Source of the DNA: a virus
Length of the DNA stretch: 64,000 nucleotides
Strand: one strand, 5' to 3'
IMG/VR virus record: IMGVR_UViG_3300037553_000311
Coordinates: 28,685 to 92,684 of that record
In this document: positions 9,870 through 17,961 of the stretch, piece by piece
Numbering within the stretch: the stretch's first letter is position 1
Layout of the letters: each line of letters begins with the position of its first letter
Made by a program: the position numbers and the translations under genes
Notes under the pieces: model-generated
Databases searched by the model: none
Seen by the model: only the letters and a program-made list of their open reading frames with translations
What the model was told of the DNA's origin: nothing

Positions 9870-9904
9870 CTCCATAGCATACCTATCATGGGTATGCTAT
9901 GGAG
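9870..9904 (+). terminator. Terminator after the capsid gene (CATAGCATACC family)
   Basis: A perfect 14-bp stem (9870-9883 with 9891-9904) around a 7-base loop. The same core stem, CATAGCATACC/GGTATGCTATG, recurs after at least eight other genes in the window. Confidence 0.8.
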
Positions 9905-10003
9905 GTCTTAGTGTACTTGATTGATAGATACAGCTTACGCCTTATACTAGTGATGGTAGTGATACTCGAATATAGCAAATATGCACTTTGAAACTCAAAT
10001 CGT

Positions 10004-10134
10004 TATAGAACCGCATGTAGTGATTTGAAAATAGGCTAAAAAGAGCTTCCACGTATATCCCTACGTGAAGGTCATATTTGGGCATATTTGGATTTACTAC
10101 GTACGGTTCTATAGTGGGTGAAAATGGTGTATTT
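10004..10134 (+). repeat. Intergenic repeat element, copy B (full length, long inverted repeat)
   Basis: The outer arms 10004-10033 and 10085-10113 are imperfect inverted repeats (TATAGAACCG... with ...CGGTTCTATA). An inner hairpin pairs CTTCCACGTA with TACGTGAAG. The core 10060-10134 is nearly identical to copy C at 51590. Diverged copies are A (384) and D (36480). Confidence 0.75.
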
Positions 10135-10280
10135 GAGTTACTTATTATCTTATCTGAAATATCCTGGGATTTTGAGATAGATGATCTATTAGTAGCTTAT
10201 TATTTCAGATACTATCTACTATTGAAACTGTGTAATAATATTATGCTAGTATATATAGTAGTAATCTAAATCAGTCACTA

Positions 10281-10305
10281 TTTCAGGTATATATCACTAT
10301 AGTAG
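10281..10305 (+). promoter_or_regulatory. Promoter-like element P2
   Basis: TTTCAG followed by GTATATATCACTATAGTAG, an exact consensus copy. Confidence 0.75.
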
Positions 10306-10435
10306 AAGGTATCAGATAATACTTGATACCTCCCACTGATCTTTGATTAGTAGAAGATATCAGATAATACTTGATACCTCCCACTGATCTAGCGATTAGT
10401 AGAAGGTATCAGATATAACCAGATGTACTTACTGA
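10303..10435 (+). repeat. Three tandem 5'-leader hairpin units
   Basis: Units of about 50 bases. The first pairs AGGTATCA with TGATACCT around the loop GATAATACT, then ACTGATC with GATTAGT. The second repeats this with one mismatch and the third is degraded. They begin immediately after P2, so they would form the 5' end of its transcript. Confidence 0.75.
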
Positions 10436-10450
10436 TCTTAGATGAGATAA

Positions 10451-10516
10451 CGTATAGATTAATCTATACGTACACTAAAAGTCAGATATCTGACATGATA
10501 GCCTTAGGAGGGTAAG
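10451..10516 (+). promoter_or_regulatory. Propeller-gene leader with two palindromes
   Basis: The palindrome CGTATAGATTAATCTATACG (10451-10470) and the palindrome GTCAGATATCTGAC (10481-10494) are followed by CCTTAGGAGGG. The same leader, with small changes, precedes the propeller genes at 28469, 29907 and 34877. Confidence 0.7.
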
Positions 10517-10518
10517 TT

Positions 10519-11655
10519 ATGAAAGTGAGTAATGAAGTAATGAATATCGATGGTAATGATGGATGTGATTTTGATGAGTTCTACGCAGTAGCTACTGACT
10601 CTAGTGGTAATACCATATGTGTTGGCGTTATCAAAACAGAAGGAGCTGGTGGTGATGATGCATTAGTAGTCAAGTATGATACTAATCTTAATGTACTAGC
10701 TAGGAAAATATATGGTGGTATTAATTTGGATGAGTTCAGTGGGGTAGTTATAGATTCCAATAACAACATCATATGTGTTGGGAATACTTATAGTGAAGAT
10801 AGTGGTATTGATGAAGCACTAGTAGTCAAGTTCGATCCTAACCTTGACATAATTGCTAAGAAAGTATACGGTGGTAGTGGTATTGATAGGTTCTATGAAG
10901 TAGTTACTGATGATAATGATAATATCATATGTGTTGGACGTACTGTTTCAGAAGGATCTGGTGATTATGATGCACTAGTAGTAAAGTTTGATAATGACCT
11001 TAACATACTAGCTAAGAGGATATATGATGGAGCTGGTAATTACCGATTCTATGAAGTAGCTACTGACTCTAATGGTAATATCATATGTGCTGGACGTACT
11101 CAAACAGAAGGAGCTGATTCTGATGTTGCTCTAGTAGTCAAGTACGATCCTAACCTTGACATAATTGCTAAGAAAATATATGATGGTAGTGGTGCTGATG
11201 CATTTTATACAGTAGCTACTGACTCTAATGATAATATCATATGTATTGGATGGACTGTCTCAGAAGAAACTGATTCTGATGAAGCACTAGTAGTCAAGTT
11301 CGATACTAACCTTAACATATTGACTAAGAAGATATATGATGGTATTGATTGGTTCAATGGAGTAGCTATAGACTCTAATGATAATATCATATGTGTTGGA
11401 CGTACTGCTTCAGGTAGTACGTCAGGAACTGGTAACCATGACACATTAGTAGTCAAGTTCGATCCTAACCTTGACATAATTACTAAGAAATTACATAATG
11501 ATGCAATTATTGATAGGTTCTATGAAGTAGTTACTGATGATAATGATAATATTATCTGTGTTGGACGTACTGTTTCAGAAGGATCTGGTAGTTTCGATGC
11601 ATCAGTAGTCAAATTTGATCCTAATCTTAATATGCTAGTTAATAAGATACAGTAG
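10519..11655 (+). CDS. SBBP-type seven-bladed beta-propeller protein, group I
   Basis: After a short MKVSNEVMNI head, 378 residues are made of seven repeats of about 52 residues. Each repeat follows F-x-x-V-x-x-D-S-N-x-N-I-I-C-V-G-x-T...SEGSG...ALVVKFD-x-N-L-x-I-x-A-K-K-I-Y-G-G. This fits SBBP / delta-60-type beta-propeller repeats, and seven blades would close a ring. There is no signal peptide, membrane segment or catalytic motif. Each blade keeps one cysteine (IIC). It is the first of at least ten paralogues in the window. Function is unknown; a binding role is only inference. Confidence 0.75.
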   Translation: MKVSNEVMNIDGNDGCDFDEFYAVATDSSGNTICVGVIKTEGAGGDDALVVKYDTNLNVLARKIYGGINLDEFSGVVIDSNNNIICVGNTYSEDSGIDEALVVKFDPNLDIIAKKVYGGSGIDRFYEVVTDDNDNIICVGRTVSEGSGDYDALVVKFDNDLNILAKRIYDGAGNYRFYEVATDSNGNIICAGRTQTEGADSDVALVVKYDPNLDIIAKKIYDGSGADAFYTVATDSNDNIICIGWTVSEETDSDEALVVKFDTNLNILTKKIYDGIDWFNGVAIDSNDNIICVGRTASGSTSGTGNHDTLVVKFDPNLDIITKKLHNDAIIDRFYEVVTDDNDNIICVGRTVSEGSGSFDASVVKFDPNLNMLVNKIQ

Positions 11656-11672
11656 TTGGATGTGATCTAAAT

Positions 11673-11721
11673 ATACATCATAGCATACCTATTACGGGTA
11701 TGCTATGATGTATTATTTTTT
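11673..11721 (+). terminator. Terminator after the first propeller gene
   Basis: A perfect 17-bp stem (11673-11689 with 11697-11713), CATAGCATACC family, followed by TATTTTTTAT. Confidence 0.85.
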
Positions 11722-11788
11722 ATGCACTCTCAGCATGAGCAATAAGTATCTACTACTCATAATAGTGTGATCTATTAGTAGCTTACTA

Positions 11789-11813
11789 TTTGAGGTATAT
11801 ATCATCATAGTAG
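11789..11813 (+). promoter_or_regulatory. Promoter-like element P3 with two hairpin units
   Basis: TTTGAGGTATATATCATCATAG and TAG match the consensus with two changes. Hairpin units follow to about 11905. A CACTCT...hairpin (11726-11768) lies just upstream, as at other cassettes. Confidence 0.65.
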
Positions 11814-11949
11814 AAGGTATCATATAATACTTGATGCATCTCTACTGATCTTCGATTAGTAAGTATATCAGATACTACTTTGATATACTACCTGATCTTC
11901 GATGAGATAAGCATATCAGATAAACGTCAAATACACGGAGGATATCATA

Positions 11950-12543
11950 ATGATGACAGATGACACTACGATTGATAATGTAGGTAAGGTCGGAGCGATT
12001 GTTTGGGATGATGAATTATTATCATCTAGTGAAGTAGCTAGTAAATTATCAATCACTAAGAAGTATCTACAAAAGCTATATAGTTCAGGATGTAACACTG
12101 AAGCTAAATTACGACAGTGGAAGAGATCTCAGGGTAATAAAGAAGATATCATCATATATAATACTACCAATGGTGAACTATCTCTATCTGAGATAATAGA
12201 TAAGCATCATTATGTAATCGACCGTGTGATACTACTAAAACGTATCGATGATTATGGTGAAGATAGTGAAGCTATCTGGTTACCAGTAAATCATGTTCAA
12301 TTCAAACGATGCTTATCTGAGTTCGGAATCGAATACGTATCTCATACGTCGAATTACCAGGTGATACGAGATGTAAAATTCGATCGAACTAATCACTGTG
12401 CTAGAGTCTATGGGTTCAGATATACATGTGAACATTATAATGATTGTCAAGAATACCGACTAGTGAATAAAACACATCATCCACGTTACGTTAAGGATAA
12501 ATGTTTCGTGAATAGTGAGTTAGAAGTTAATATGACATCTTGA
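11950..12543 (+). CDS. Unknown protein, 197 residues
   Basis: Family not recognised. Residues 24-60 (LSSSEVASKLSITKKYLQKL) resemble a helix-turn-helix in character, so DNA binding is possible but unproven. The C-terminal part carries several Cys and His residues (CARVYGFRYTCEHYNDC) that could bind a metal. GGAGG lies 8 bases before the chosen ATG; a second ATG follows directly. It is transcribed from P3 as a single gene ended by a terminator. Confidence 0.55.
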   Translation: MMTDDTTIDNVGKVGAIVWDDELLSSSEVASKLSITKKYLQKLYSSGCNTEAKLRQWKRSQGNKEDIIIYNTTNGELSLSEIIDKHHYVIDRVILLKRIDDYGEDSEAIWLPVNHVQFKRCLSEFGIEYVSHTSNYQVIRDVKFDRTNHCARVYGFRYTCEHYNDCQEYRLVNKTHHPRYVKDKCFVNSELEVNMTS

Positions 12544-12555
12544 TAAATGTCAATC

Positions 12556-12588
12556 ACCCACCTACGCATATGACATGCGTAGGTGGGT
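12556..12588 (+). terminator. Terminator-like hairpin
   Basis: A perfect 13-bp stem (12556-12568 with 12576-12588), loop TATGACA. The downstream T-run is weak. Confidence 0.7.
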
Positions 12589-12635
12589 ATAAATCATTTG
12601 TAGTATAAATTACAACTATATTAGAGGATAGTATA

Positions 12636-12968
12636 ATGCAGGTAATCAACATGACACCATATGTAATCAGTATATTGAATTCAGATAGCATGGTAATAAC
12701 TAAGCTCAAACCATCAGGTAATACAGTAAGATTAGTCAGTACCACTAGTCGTATGGATGTTGTATATTCTGGTAATATTCCTATACCACTGACAGCTACA
12801 GTATTTGGTGAACCTGAAGGCTTACCAAATACTGTAGCTGGTATAGTGTATATAGTCGATGCTTCTGTGAAAGATAAGTATCCAGAAAGAGATGATCTAG
12901 TAACACCAAATGAACCAGTGCGTAATAGACTAGGTAATATCATCGGGTACTGTAGTCTACGTATCTAA
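12636..12968 (+). CDS. Small YIVS-type phage protein, paralogue of the 39799 gene
   Basis: This 110-residue protein begins MQVINMTPYVISIL and has GEPEGLPN...GIVYIVDASV...RDDLVTPNEPVRN...NIIGYCSL. The layout matches a small conserved protein family that I have seen in many phages (start like V-x-N-x-TPH, middle YIVS-x-x-V, end VRD-x-x-G-x-IIGC), function unknown. The protein at 39799 in this window has the same order of motifs. The coding sequence holds a 17-bp perfect hairpin. AGAGGA lies upstream of the start. Confidence 0.65.
   Translation: MQVINMTPYVISILNSDSMVITKLKPSGNTVRLVSTTSRMDVVYSGNIPIPLTATVFGEPEGLPNTVAGIVYIVDASVKDKYPERDDLVTPNEPVRNRLGNIIGYCSLRI
12793..12840 (+). other. 17-bp perfect hairpin inside a coding sequence
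   Basis: 12793-12809 is the exact reverse complement of 12824-12840, with a 14-base loop, inside the 12636 gene. Both arms are translated. A stem of this length within codons is unlikely to arise by chance. Confidence 0.85.
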
Positions 12969-12988
12969 TCACCTGTCCTCATATGATA

Positions 12989-13894
12989 CTACTTTTTAAT
13001 CAATGCTGCTGATTTCACTGATCCCAGTACGCCAACTAACCAATGTTCAGTATGATGTAACTCTTTAATGCTCATCCCATAAGTATTAATCAAATCACCA
13101 GTATCTCTTACTACAGTAGCTACCTTCTTTAATTTAGAGATATCTACCTTACTAATATCCACATTAGATAGTATCTTATATGTATTATCTAGTACCTTAT
13201 ATAGTTTACGTAATACCTTCTCAGATGATATTGCATCGTTAAATTCACCACTACTCTTCAAGCATGTATCTACTGATGTCTTTAACGCTACATTACTGTT
13301 AAACATCGTACCAAATCTAGTAAGTTTATTAGGTAATTTCACTATCACTATATCCTGTATCTTATGGGATACTTCAGATACTATATCCACCATATTGTTA
13401 TTATCCAATGTATCAAGTATAGTGACAGCATGTTCCATATCATCTGATTTGATGCATTTATTAAATGAAGTATAGTTAGTTAACATCTCTTTAGAGCGTG
13501 ATAACATGTTGAAATCTACCATTACCTTATTCATGTATCTGGTAAGATCTTCAGGTGCTAACGTGAATGGTATCGTAGGACACATGACAGTGCGGATCTT
13601 AGAGTAATCTACACGATATGTCAATTTAGTAGCTGTCTTATTACTAGAGATGTATCCTTCTAATTCACTACGTCGTACGTTTTTTAGGAATGATGTTAAG
13701 TTAGTACCTATATTAGATAATACTTTCCTCAAGTAGTCTGATAGTGCGATTAAGATTCTACTAGCTACATTGACTAAACCCTCTAATGATACAGACTCTT
13801 TACACCTATCATAGTTAATGAATAATGCATCTAATTCAGTGAGTAATTCAGCTTCAGTTCGTTCATAATTGGTAGACAATTCAGGTAACAGCAT
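12989..13894 (-). CDS. Unknown helical protein, 301 residues
   Basis: Family not recognised. The sequence is dominated by predicted helices rich in L, S, D and K, with no cysteine cluster, membrane segment or P-loop. GGAGAGAATCCAC precedes the minus-strand ATG. It is convergent with the 12636 gene (20-base gap). The region upstream of its start (13895-14050) is AT-rich and probably holds its promoter. Confidence 0.5.
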   Translation of the reverse strand: MLLPELSTNYERTEAELLTELDALFINYDRCKESVSLEGLVNVASRILIALSDYLRKVLSNIGTNLTSFLKNVRRSELEGYISSNKTATKLTYRVDYSKIRTVMCPTIPFTLAPEDLTRYMNKVMVDFNMLSRSKEMLTNYTSFNKCIKSDDMEHAVTILDTLDNNNMVDIVSEVSHKIQDIVIVKLPNKLTRFGTMFNSNVALKTSVDTCLKSSGEFNDAISSEKVLRKLYKVLDNTYKILSNVDISKVDISKLKKVATVVRDTGDLINTYGMSIKELHHTEHWLVGVLGSVKSAALIKK

Positions 13895-14050
13895 TGTGGA
13901 TTCTCTCCTAGTTGTAATAAAGTATTAATTGTTATAGCCTTATAGCTATATAATAAAGTATATGAGTATTATACGCAACCTATATGATTAACTAACTTAG
14001 CTAGGTAGGTACTTATTTTTAAGTATCAGTAGAAGTGCCATCTCAACAAC

Positions 14051-14075
14051 TTTCAGGTATATATTAAGATAGTAG
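14051..14075 (+). promoter_or_regulatory. Promoter-like element P4
   Basis: TTTCAGGTATATATTAAGAT and AGTAG. It is identical at this position in the third copy of this leader (43929). Confidence 0.65.
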
Positions 14076-14221
14076 TATAGGATATTAAGAGTGGTTCTTA
14101 GTATCTAAGTAGTACCTAGTCTTTAGTTCCTAGGTTGAAAAGAACGATGAGTTAGTGCGTAAACTTACCAGTACAACTACTGGGCTGATAACGCATACAA
14201 GTACCTTAGGAGGGTATGAAT
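14076..14221 (+). promoter_or_regulatory. Conserved structured leader RNA, copy 1
   Basis: About 145 nt, nearly identical to 39653-39798 and 43954-44095. Supported elements are: hairpin 1, GATATTAAG with CTTAGTATC; hairpin 2, ACCTAG with CTAGGT; an outer helix TGCGT/ACGCA (14156-14160 with 14191-14195) enclosing the hairpin CCAGTA/TACTGG (14168-14173 with 14178-14183); and a final TACC/GGTA stem with the Shine-Dalgarno sequence in its loop. I recognise no known riboswitch class. Confidence 0.75.
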
Positions 14222-14443
14222 ATGAAATATCAAATCAAGATAGAAACTGGCAATGACGTGATCGACATCAATATTGAGATGAGTTTAAAAGAAGCAATCG
14301 CCCTATCACGGGAATCTGAAGCGGTTATATACCGCTTCTGCAAAGAGTCTGATATCAAGATTACCGACATCGGTGAGCTCTTCAGTACTGCCATGTCGAA
14401 ACTGAAGGAACGCATGAAGCGTTCCTCCTCCTCCAAAGAGTAG
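14222..14443 (+). CDS. Small acidic/basic protein with hairpin-rich coding sequence
   Basis: A 73-residue protein, family not recognised. It has one helix-rich central part and a basic, serine-rich end (KLKERMKRSSSSKE). I chose the second ATG because GGAGG is only 2 bases from the first and 8 from the second, the same spacing as the other genes with this leader. The coding sequence contains perfect hairpins: 14318-14325 with 14331-14338, 14363-14366 with 14371-14374, 14380-14386 with 14401-14407, and 14406-14413 with 14419-14426. Base composition is more GC-rich than its surroundings. Confidence 0.65.
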   Translation: MKYQIKIETGNDVIDINIEMSLKEAIALSRESEAVIYRFCKESDIKITDIGELFSTAMSKLKERMKRSSSSKE

Positions 14444-14449
14444 TACCTC

Positions 14450-14520
14450 CCCCCAACTTATCTAGTAGTATTAGATAAGTTGGGGGTTACTACTTTATTA
14501 TTTTTTTATAATAACTATTC
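14450..14520 (+). terminator. Strong terminator after the 14222 gene
   Basis: A perfect 15-bp stem (14450-14464 with 14472-14486) with five G-C pairs at its base, followed by T-rich sequence including a run of seven T. Confidence 0.9.
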
Positions 14521-14676
14521 ATAGCTACTAGACTAGGTTATATAGTGAAATTATTTATCATAGAACCTCATAATCTTATAGATCAGGTAGTATATCGAGT
14601 AGTGTCTGATATGCTATCTAATCACTAGATCAGGTGTCTGTTTTTTGTAATCTAATAATACACGGAGAATGTAATC

Positions 14677-16026
14677 ATGTCGCTACTAACTAGTCTAAAT
14701 AATAAAGATCTATCTCTAGGTAGATTTAGCCTTAACACTGGAACTCATTTTGATATAGCTACTGGTAAGTTCATCCCAGGTAAGGTGAAAAATAAATCCA
14801 CTATGATACTCAATGGTGGATTAGCTATGACTAACGCTATCACTGGTAGAGAACAAACATTTAAGTCATCTGTAGCTATAGGGTATTTTGTTAGAGCTAT
14901 CAAGAACTACGAGAAATCTATTGGTGTAGTATATGATTCAGAGATATCCATAGCTGGAGTCGAACGAGTTATCCAATTAGGTGGAGCTGATCCGTTACCT
15001 AACGATCCGTTGTATGATCGCATTGAACTTTTCGATAAGACTCATGCTGACTTAGGTCAAGTATTTAAAGTAGTGCAAGATATAGCACGTAATAAAGAAA
15101 AGCATCGTAAAGATCTCATAGAAGAGACACCATTTATAGATCGTCACGGTAAGTTCTTAAAGGCATGGCGACCTACTTTAGTATTGATTGATAGCTTCTC
15201 AGCAGGTGAATTCACTAAGCAAGCTGAAGTATTTGAACAATATACAGTAGGTGATGCTAAAACTAATACAGTATATATGGGTGACGGTAATGCTAAAACT
15301 CAGTTCATGAGTCAGCTACCAGCATTAGCAGCTAAAGGTATCTACTTTATATTGACAGCCCATATAGGTGATAAGATCAAGATGGACCCATATGCTGCTA
15401 GTAATAAAGACTTACCACATATGAGAGGATCAGATCATATCAAGCGAGTAGGTACACAATTCACATTCCAGTCTAATAATCTACTAGAGACTAGAAAGGT
15501 AGGTATACTCCAAGATACTAATAAGAAATGTCAATACCCTCACGATTCAGGTTCACCTGTTGAGCTACAAGAGATAATTTCTATAATATGTCGTTGTAAG
15601 AATAATGTATCTGGCTCTATCGTACATCATATCAGTTCTCAGTATTATGGGATACAGGAGTACTTGGAATACTTTAATCTCATCAAGAATAGTAAGACGT
15701 CATTAATGTCAGGTACTCTCACGTACAAGTTAGGATTTGGTGATTGGGAATTTAACCGTAAGAATATTAGACAGCTCATTAAAGATGATTATGAGTTTCG
15801 TAGGACATTAGAGATACTAGGACAGTTTTTATATATACGTAATAACTGGAACTTACCTGAAGTATCATCGATTGGATATGTTGAGTTCTGTAAGAAGCTT
15901 ACAGAGGCTAATAGTAAATCATCTGATATAATTAACAGTACTGGAATCTGGTCATTTAATGCAGATAAACAAGACCGTAGTTATATGTCTATATTAGACA
16001 TAGTAGCTCTGATCAATCAAAAATAA
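14677..16026 (+). CDS. RecA/UvsX-like ATPase
   Basis: This 449-residue protein has P-loop GREQTFKSS at 57-65, an acidic strand GVVYDSE (about 83-89) and Walker B TLVLIDSFS with D172. Later comes a region TAHIGDKI...LPHMRGSDHIKRVGTQF that fits the L1/L2 DNA-binding part of RecA/UvsX-type proteins. These coat single-stranded DNA and drive strand exchange in recombination-dependent replication. CGGAGAATGTAATC precedes the ATG. A hairpin unit without a promoter element lies upstream (about 14580-14640). It could be another RecA-fold family, but the ATPase core is secure. Confidence 0.72.
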   Translation: MSLLTSLNNKDLSLGRFSLNTGTHFDIATGKFIPGKVKNKSTMILNGGLAMTNAITGREQTFKSSVAIGYFVRAIKNYEKSIGVVYDSEISIAGVERVIQLGGADPLPNDPLYDRIELFDKTHADLGQVFKVVQDIARNKEKHRKDLIEETPFIDRHGKFLKAWRPTLVLIDSFSAGEFTKQAEVFEQYTVGDAKTNTVYMGDGNAKTQFMSQLPALAAKGIYFILTAHIGDKIKMDPYAASNKDLPHMRGSDHIKRVGTQFTFQSNNLLETRKVGILQDTNKKCQYPHDSGSPVELQEIISIICRCKNNVSGSIVHHISSQYYGIQEYLEYFNLIKNSKTSLMSGTLTYKLGFGDWEFNRKNIRQLIKDDYEFRRTLEILGQFLYIRNNWNLPEVSSIGYVEFCKKLTEANSKSSDIINSTGIWSFNADKQDRSYMSILDIVALINQK

Positions 16027-16038
16027 GATGGAGTAGTT

Positions 16039-17898
16039 ATGTTCATATTGCAGAATAATATCCCACTGACTAAAGTTGGGTCAGTATATAAGTATAATTT
16101 AGGATTTGAGACATTAGTAGTAACTGATCCATCATTAGTGATTGATAGATTGAACTACAGAATAGATCGGACTATCGGTCTGAGTCGTAGTTATGATCAC
16201 ATGATGAACCTTAATATATCAGCTAAGGTATCTATCACATCCGATCCATTTGAATATACATGTACTAGTGATACTACCAGATTATTAGCTATCGAACAGA
16301 TAGTCTCTCATGATGGTGAGATCATAGATATCGCATCTAACGTAGGTACTGTAGAGTATCACACATATAGTATCAAGTCGAATGATATATATGGTAGTGA
16401 AATAGCTGGAGCACTTATCAATGTCACTGTACCAGAAGACGCTACAGATATCATATTGACAGTGACATCTACTCTGACTAATGATACAGGTACTACTGAA
16501 CATGTCACATATCTATCTACAGGTGAGGTAGCTACTGGTACTGGAGGTACTGGGGCTACTGGAGCTACTGGAGCTACTGGAGCCGATGGGAGAGATGGAA
16601 TAGATGGAATAGATGGAATAGATGGAATAGATGGAGTCGATGGGAGAGATGGAGTCGATGGTGCTGATGGTGCTGATGGAATAGATGGAATAGGTGGAGT
16701 GGGAGCATTACCACCGACTGCACCATTACTAGATATCCCATTCAAGATTAATATGGATACTTCCCAAGGTAATATAGTAACTAATTATATCAGAAATTCA
16801 CCAGCTACTCACATTGACCGGTATGGTATGATGATAAGTAGTGATGTAAATACACCAAGATTTACTAAAAATGGGATGATGCGTGAAGGTGTCGGTACTA
16901 ACTATTTTCTTAATAGTAACTCACTTAACGCATATACACTAACTAACGCTACTCAGTCAATCGGCTATGATAGTGTATTAGCTATAGATGTAACTAACGT
17001 AGATAAAGACGGACAATCACCTTGGACATTAGATGCTGATACTACATTACCTATCAGTGATCATACTGATGTGACATATAGTGTCAGATTACGTACAAGT
17101 GATCCATTATCTGTAGAGATGCAGATATTAGATGATGCCGGTGTAGTACTAGCTTCATCTATAATCACTACTAGTGATACGACCGAATTATATACAGTAT
17201 CAGCAGATATATCTAATATATCATCAGGTACTGTATCAGTGAAGCTCATTCCAGATAGTAATTCATCAGTATCTCGATTAGTAGTAGCTACATCTCAAGT
17301 GGAACCATTACCATTTGTATCTAGTTTCATACTTACTACTGATACACACATGACTCGTGAAATGGAATCGATCGTTATCAGTTATGATGATAATTTCCCT
17401 AGTAATGATCATGGTGTCACTGTACTCCTCGATGTATATATTAGAGGTACGTTACCATCACTAGATTCATGCTTCACATCAGGTAGTCTATCTATGTATA
17501 TATCAGATCATGGTAGTAGTGTTCCTGTAGCTAAAGCTGCCATATCGGAAACTGATAGTACAGGTACATATCCTATTAATAATAAACTTAGAATGGGAGT
17601 AGTATATGATCCAGATAATAATCTACTACAGTTATATGTAGATGGTGTAATTGTCGATACTACAAACATCACAGGTGATACTGATGTACCATTAGGTTCT
17701 GGGATGTCTCTTAGTGATTTCTTTACTCAGGTCTATGATGGTAGTTATACTGATGATACATCTCCAGTACTATTACAGGGTAATGTTGACTTTCAATCAG
17801 CATTACTTATGATAGGTTCAGAGTTTACATTTATGGAATTTAGTAACTTAAGAGTAATATCTGAAGTATGTAGTGAAGTACAGATGATGAATTTATAA
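16039..17898 (+). CDS. Collagen-like tail fibre or virion surface protein
   Basis: This 619-residue protein has three parts. An N-terminal beta-rich domain (1-160) is followed by 18 or so Gly-X-Y triplets at 169-222 (GATGATGATGADGRDGIDG and onward), then beta-sandwich domains. The segment from about 290 to 430 resembles carbohydrate-binding modules seen in phage appendages. The last part (about 440-615) resembles a LamG/concanavalin-type lectin fold (LRMGVVYDPDNNLLQLYVDG). It is probably a trimeric surface fibre that binds sugars. It starts 12 bases after the UvsX-like gene with GGAGTAGTT before the ATG. Confidence 0.7.
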   Translation: MFILQNNIPLTKVGSVYKYNLGFETLVVTDPSLVIDRLNYRIDRTIGLSRSYDHMMNLNISAKVSITSDPFEYTCTSDTTRLLAIEQIVSHDGEIIDIASNVGTVEYHTYSIKSNDIYGSEIAGALINVTVPEDATDIILTVTSTLTNDTGTTEHVTYLSTGEVATGTGGTGATGATGATGADGRDGIDGIDGIDGIDGVDGRDGVDGADGADGIDGIGGVGALPPTAPLLDIPFKINMDTSQGNIVTNYIRNSPATHIDRYGMMISSDVNTPRFTKNGMMREGVGTNYFLNSNSLNAYTLTNATQSIGYDSVLAIDVTNVDKDGQSPWTLDADTTLPISDHTDVTYSVRLRTSDPLSVEMQILDDAGVVLASSIITTSDTTELYTVSADISNISSGTVSVKLIPDSNSSVSRLVVATSQVEPLPFVSSFILTTDTHMTREMESIVISYDDNFPSNDHGVTVLLDVYIRGTLPSLDSCFTSGSLSMYISDHGSSVPVAKAAISETDSTGTYPINNKLRMGVVYDPDNNLLQLYVDGVIVDTTNITGDTDVPLGSGMSLSDFFTQVYDGSYTDDTSPVLLQGNVDFQSALLMIGSEFTFMEFSNLRVISEVCSEVQMMNL

Positions 17899-17907
17899 CA
17901 CACTATC

Positions 17908-17957
17908 CTACTTGATCACACTAATGTTAGTGTGATCAAGTAGTCTCTCTTTTTTTT
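17908..17957. terminator. Bidirectional terminator
   Basis: A perfect 16-bp stem (17908-17923 with 17928-17943), loop ATGT, followed by a T-run. It lies between convergent genes. Confidence 0.9.
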
Positions 17958-17961
17958 AGAT

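Larger units (their letters stand above)
9846..10518 (+). other. Intergenic region, 673 bases, no gene
   Basis: It holds, in order, the capsid terminator, repeat element B, an AT-rich stretch with no recognisable content (about 10135-10275), promoter-like element P2, three hairpin units and the leader palindromes of the first propeller gene. A short frame opening with TTG at 10078 lies inside the repeat element and has no ribosome-binding site. Confidence 0.75.

Noticed and set aside
10078-10269. 63-codon frame in the intergenic region
   Set aside because: It opens with TTG inside repeat element B without a ribosome-binding site; the similar copy at 51590 does not keep it.
10303-10435. Tandem repeats that could be a CRISPR array
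   Set aside because: Units abut without unique spacers, differ within stems in a compensatory way, and have no cas genes nearby. They sit at the 5' end of genes.
16359-16745. Minus-strand open frame rich in P, S and I
   Set aside because: It is the shadow of the Gly-X-Y collagen-like segment of the fibre gene.
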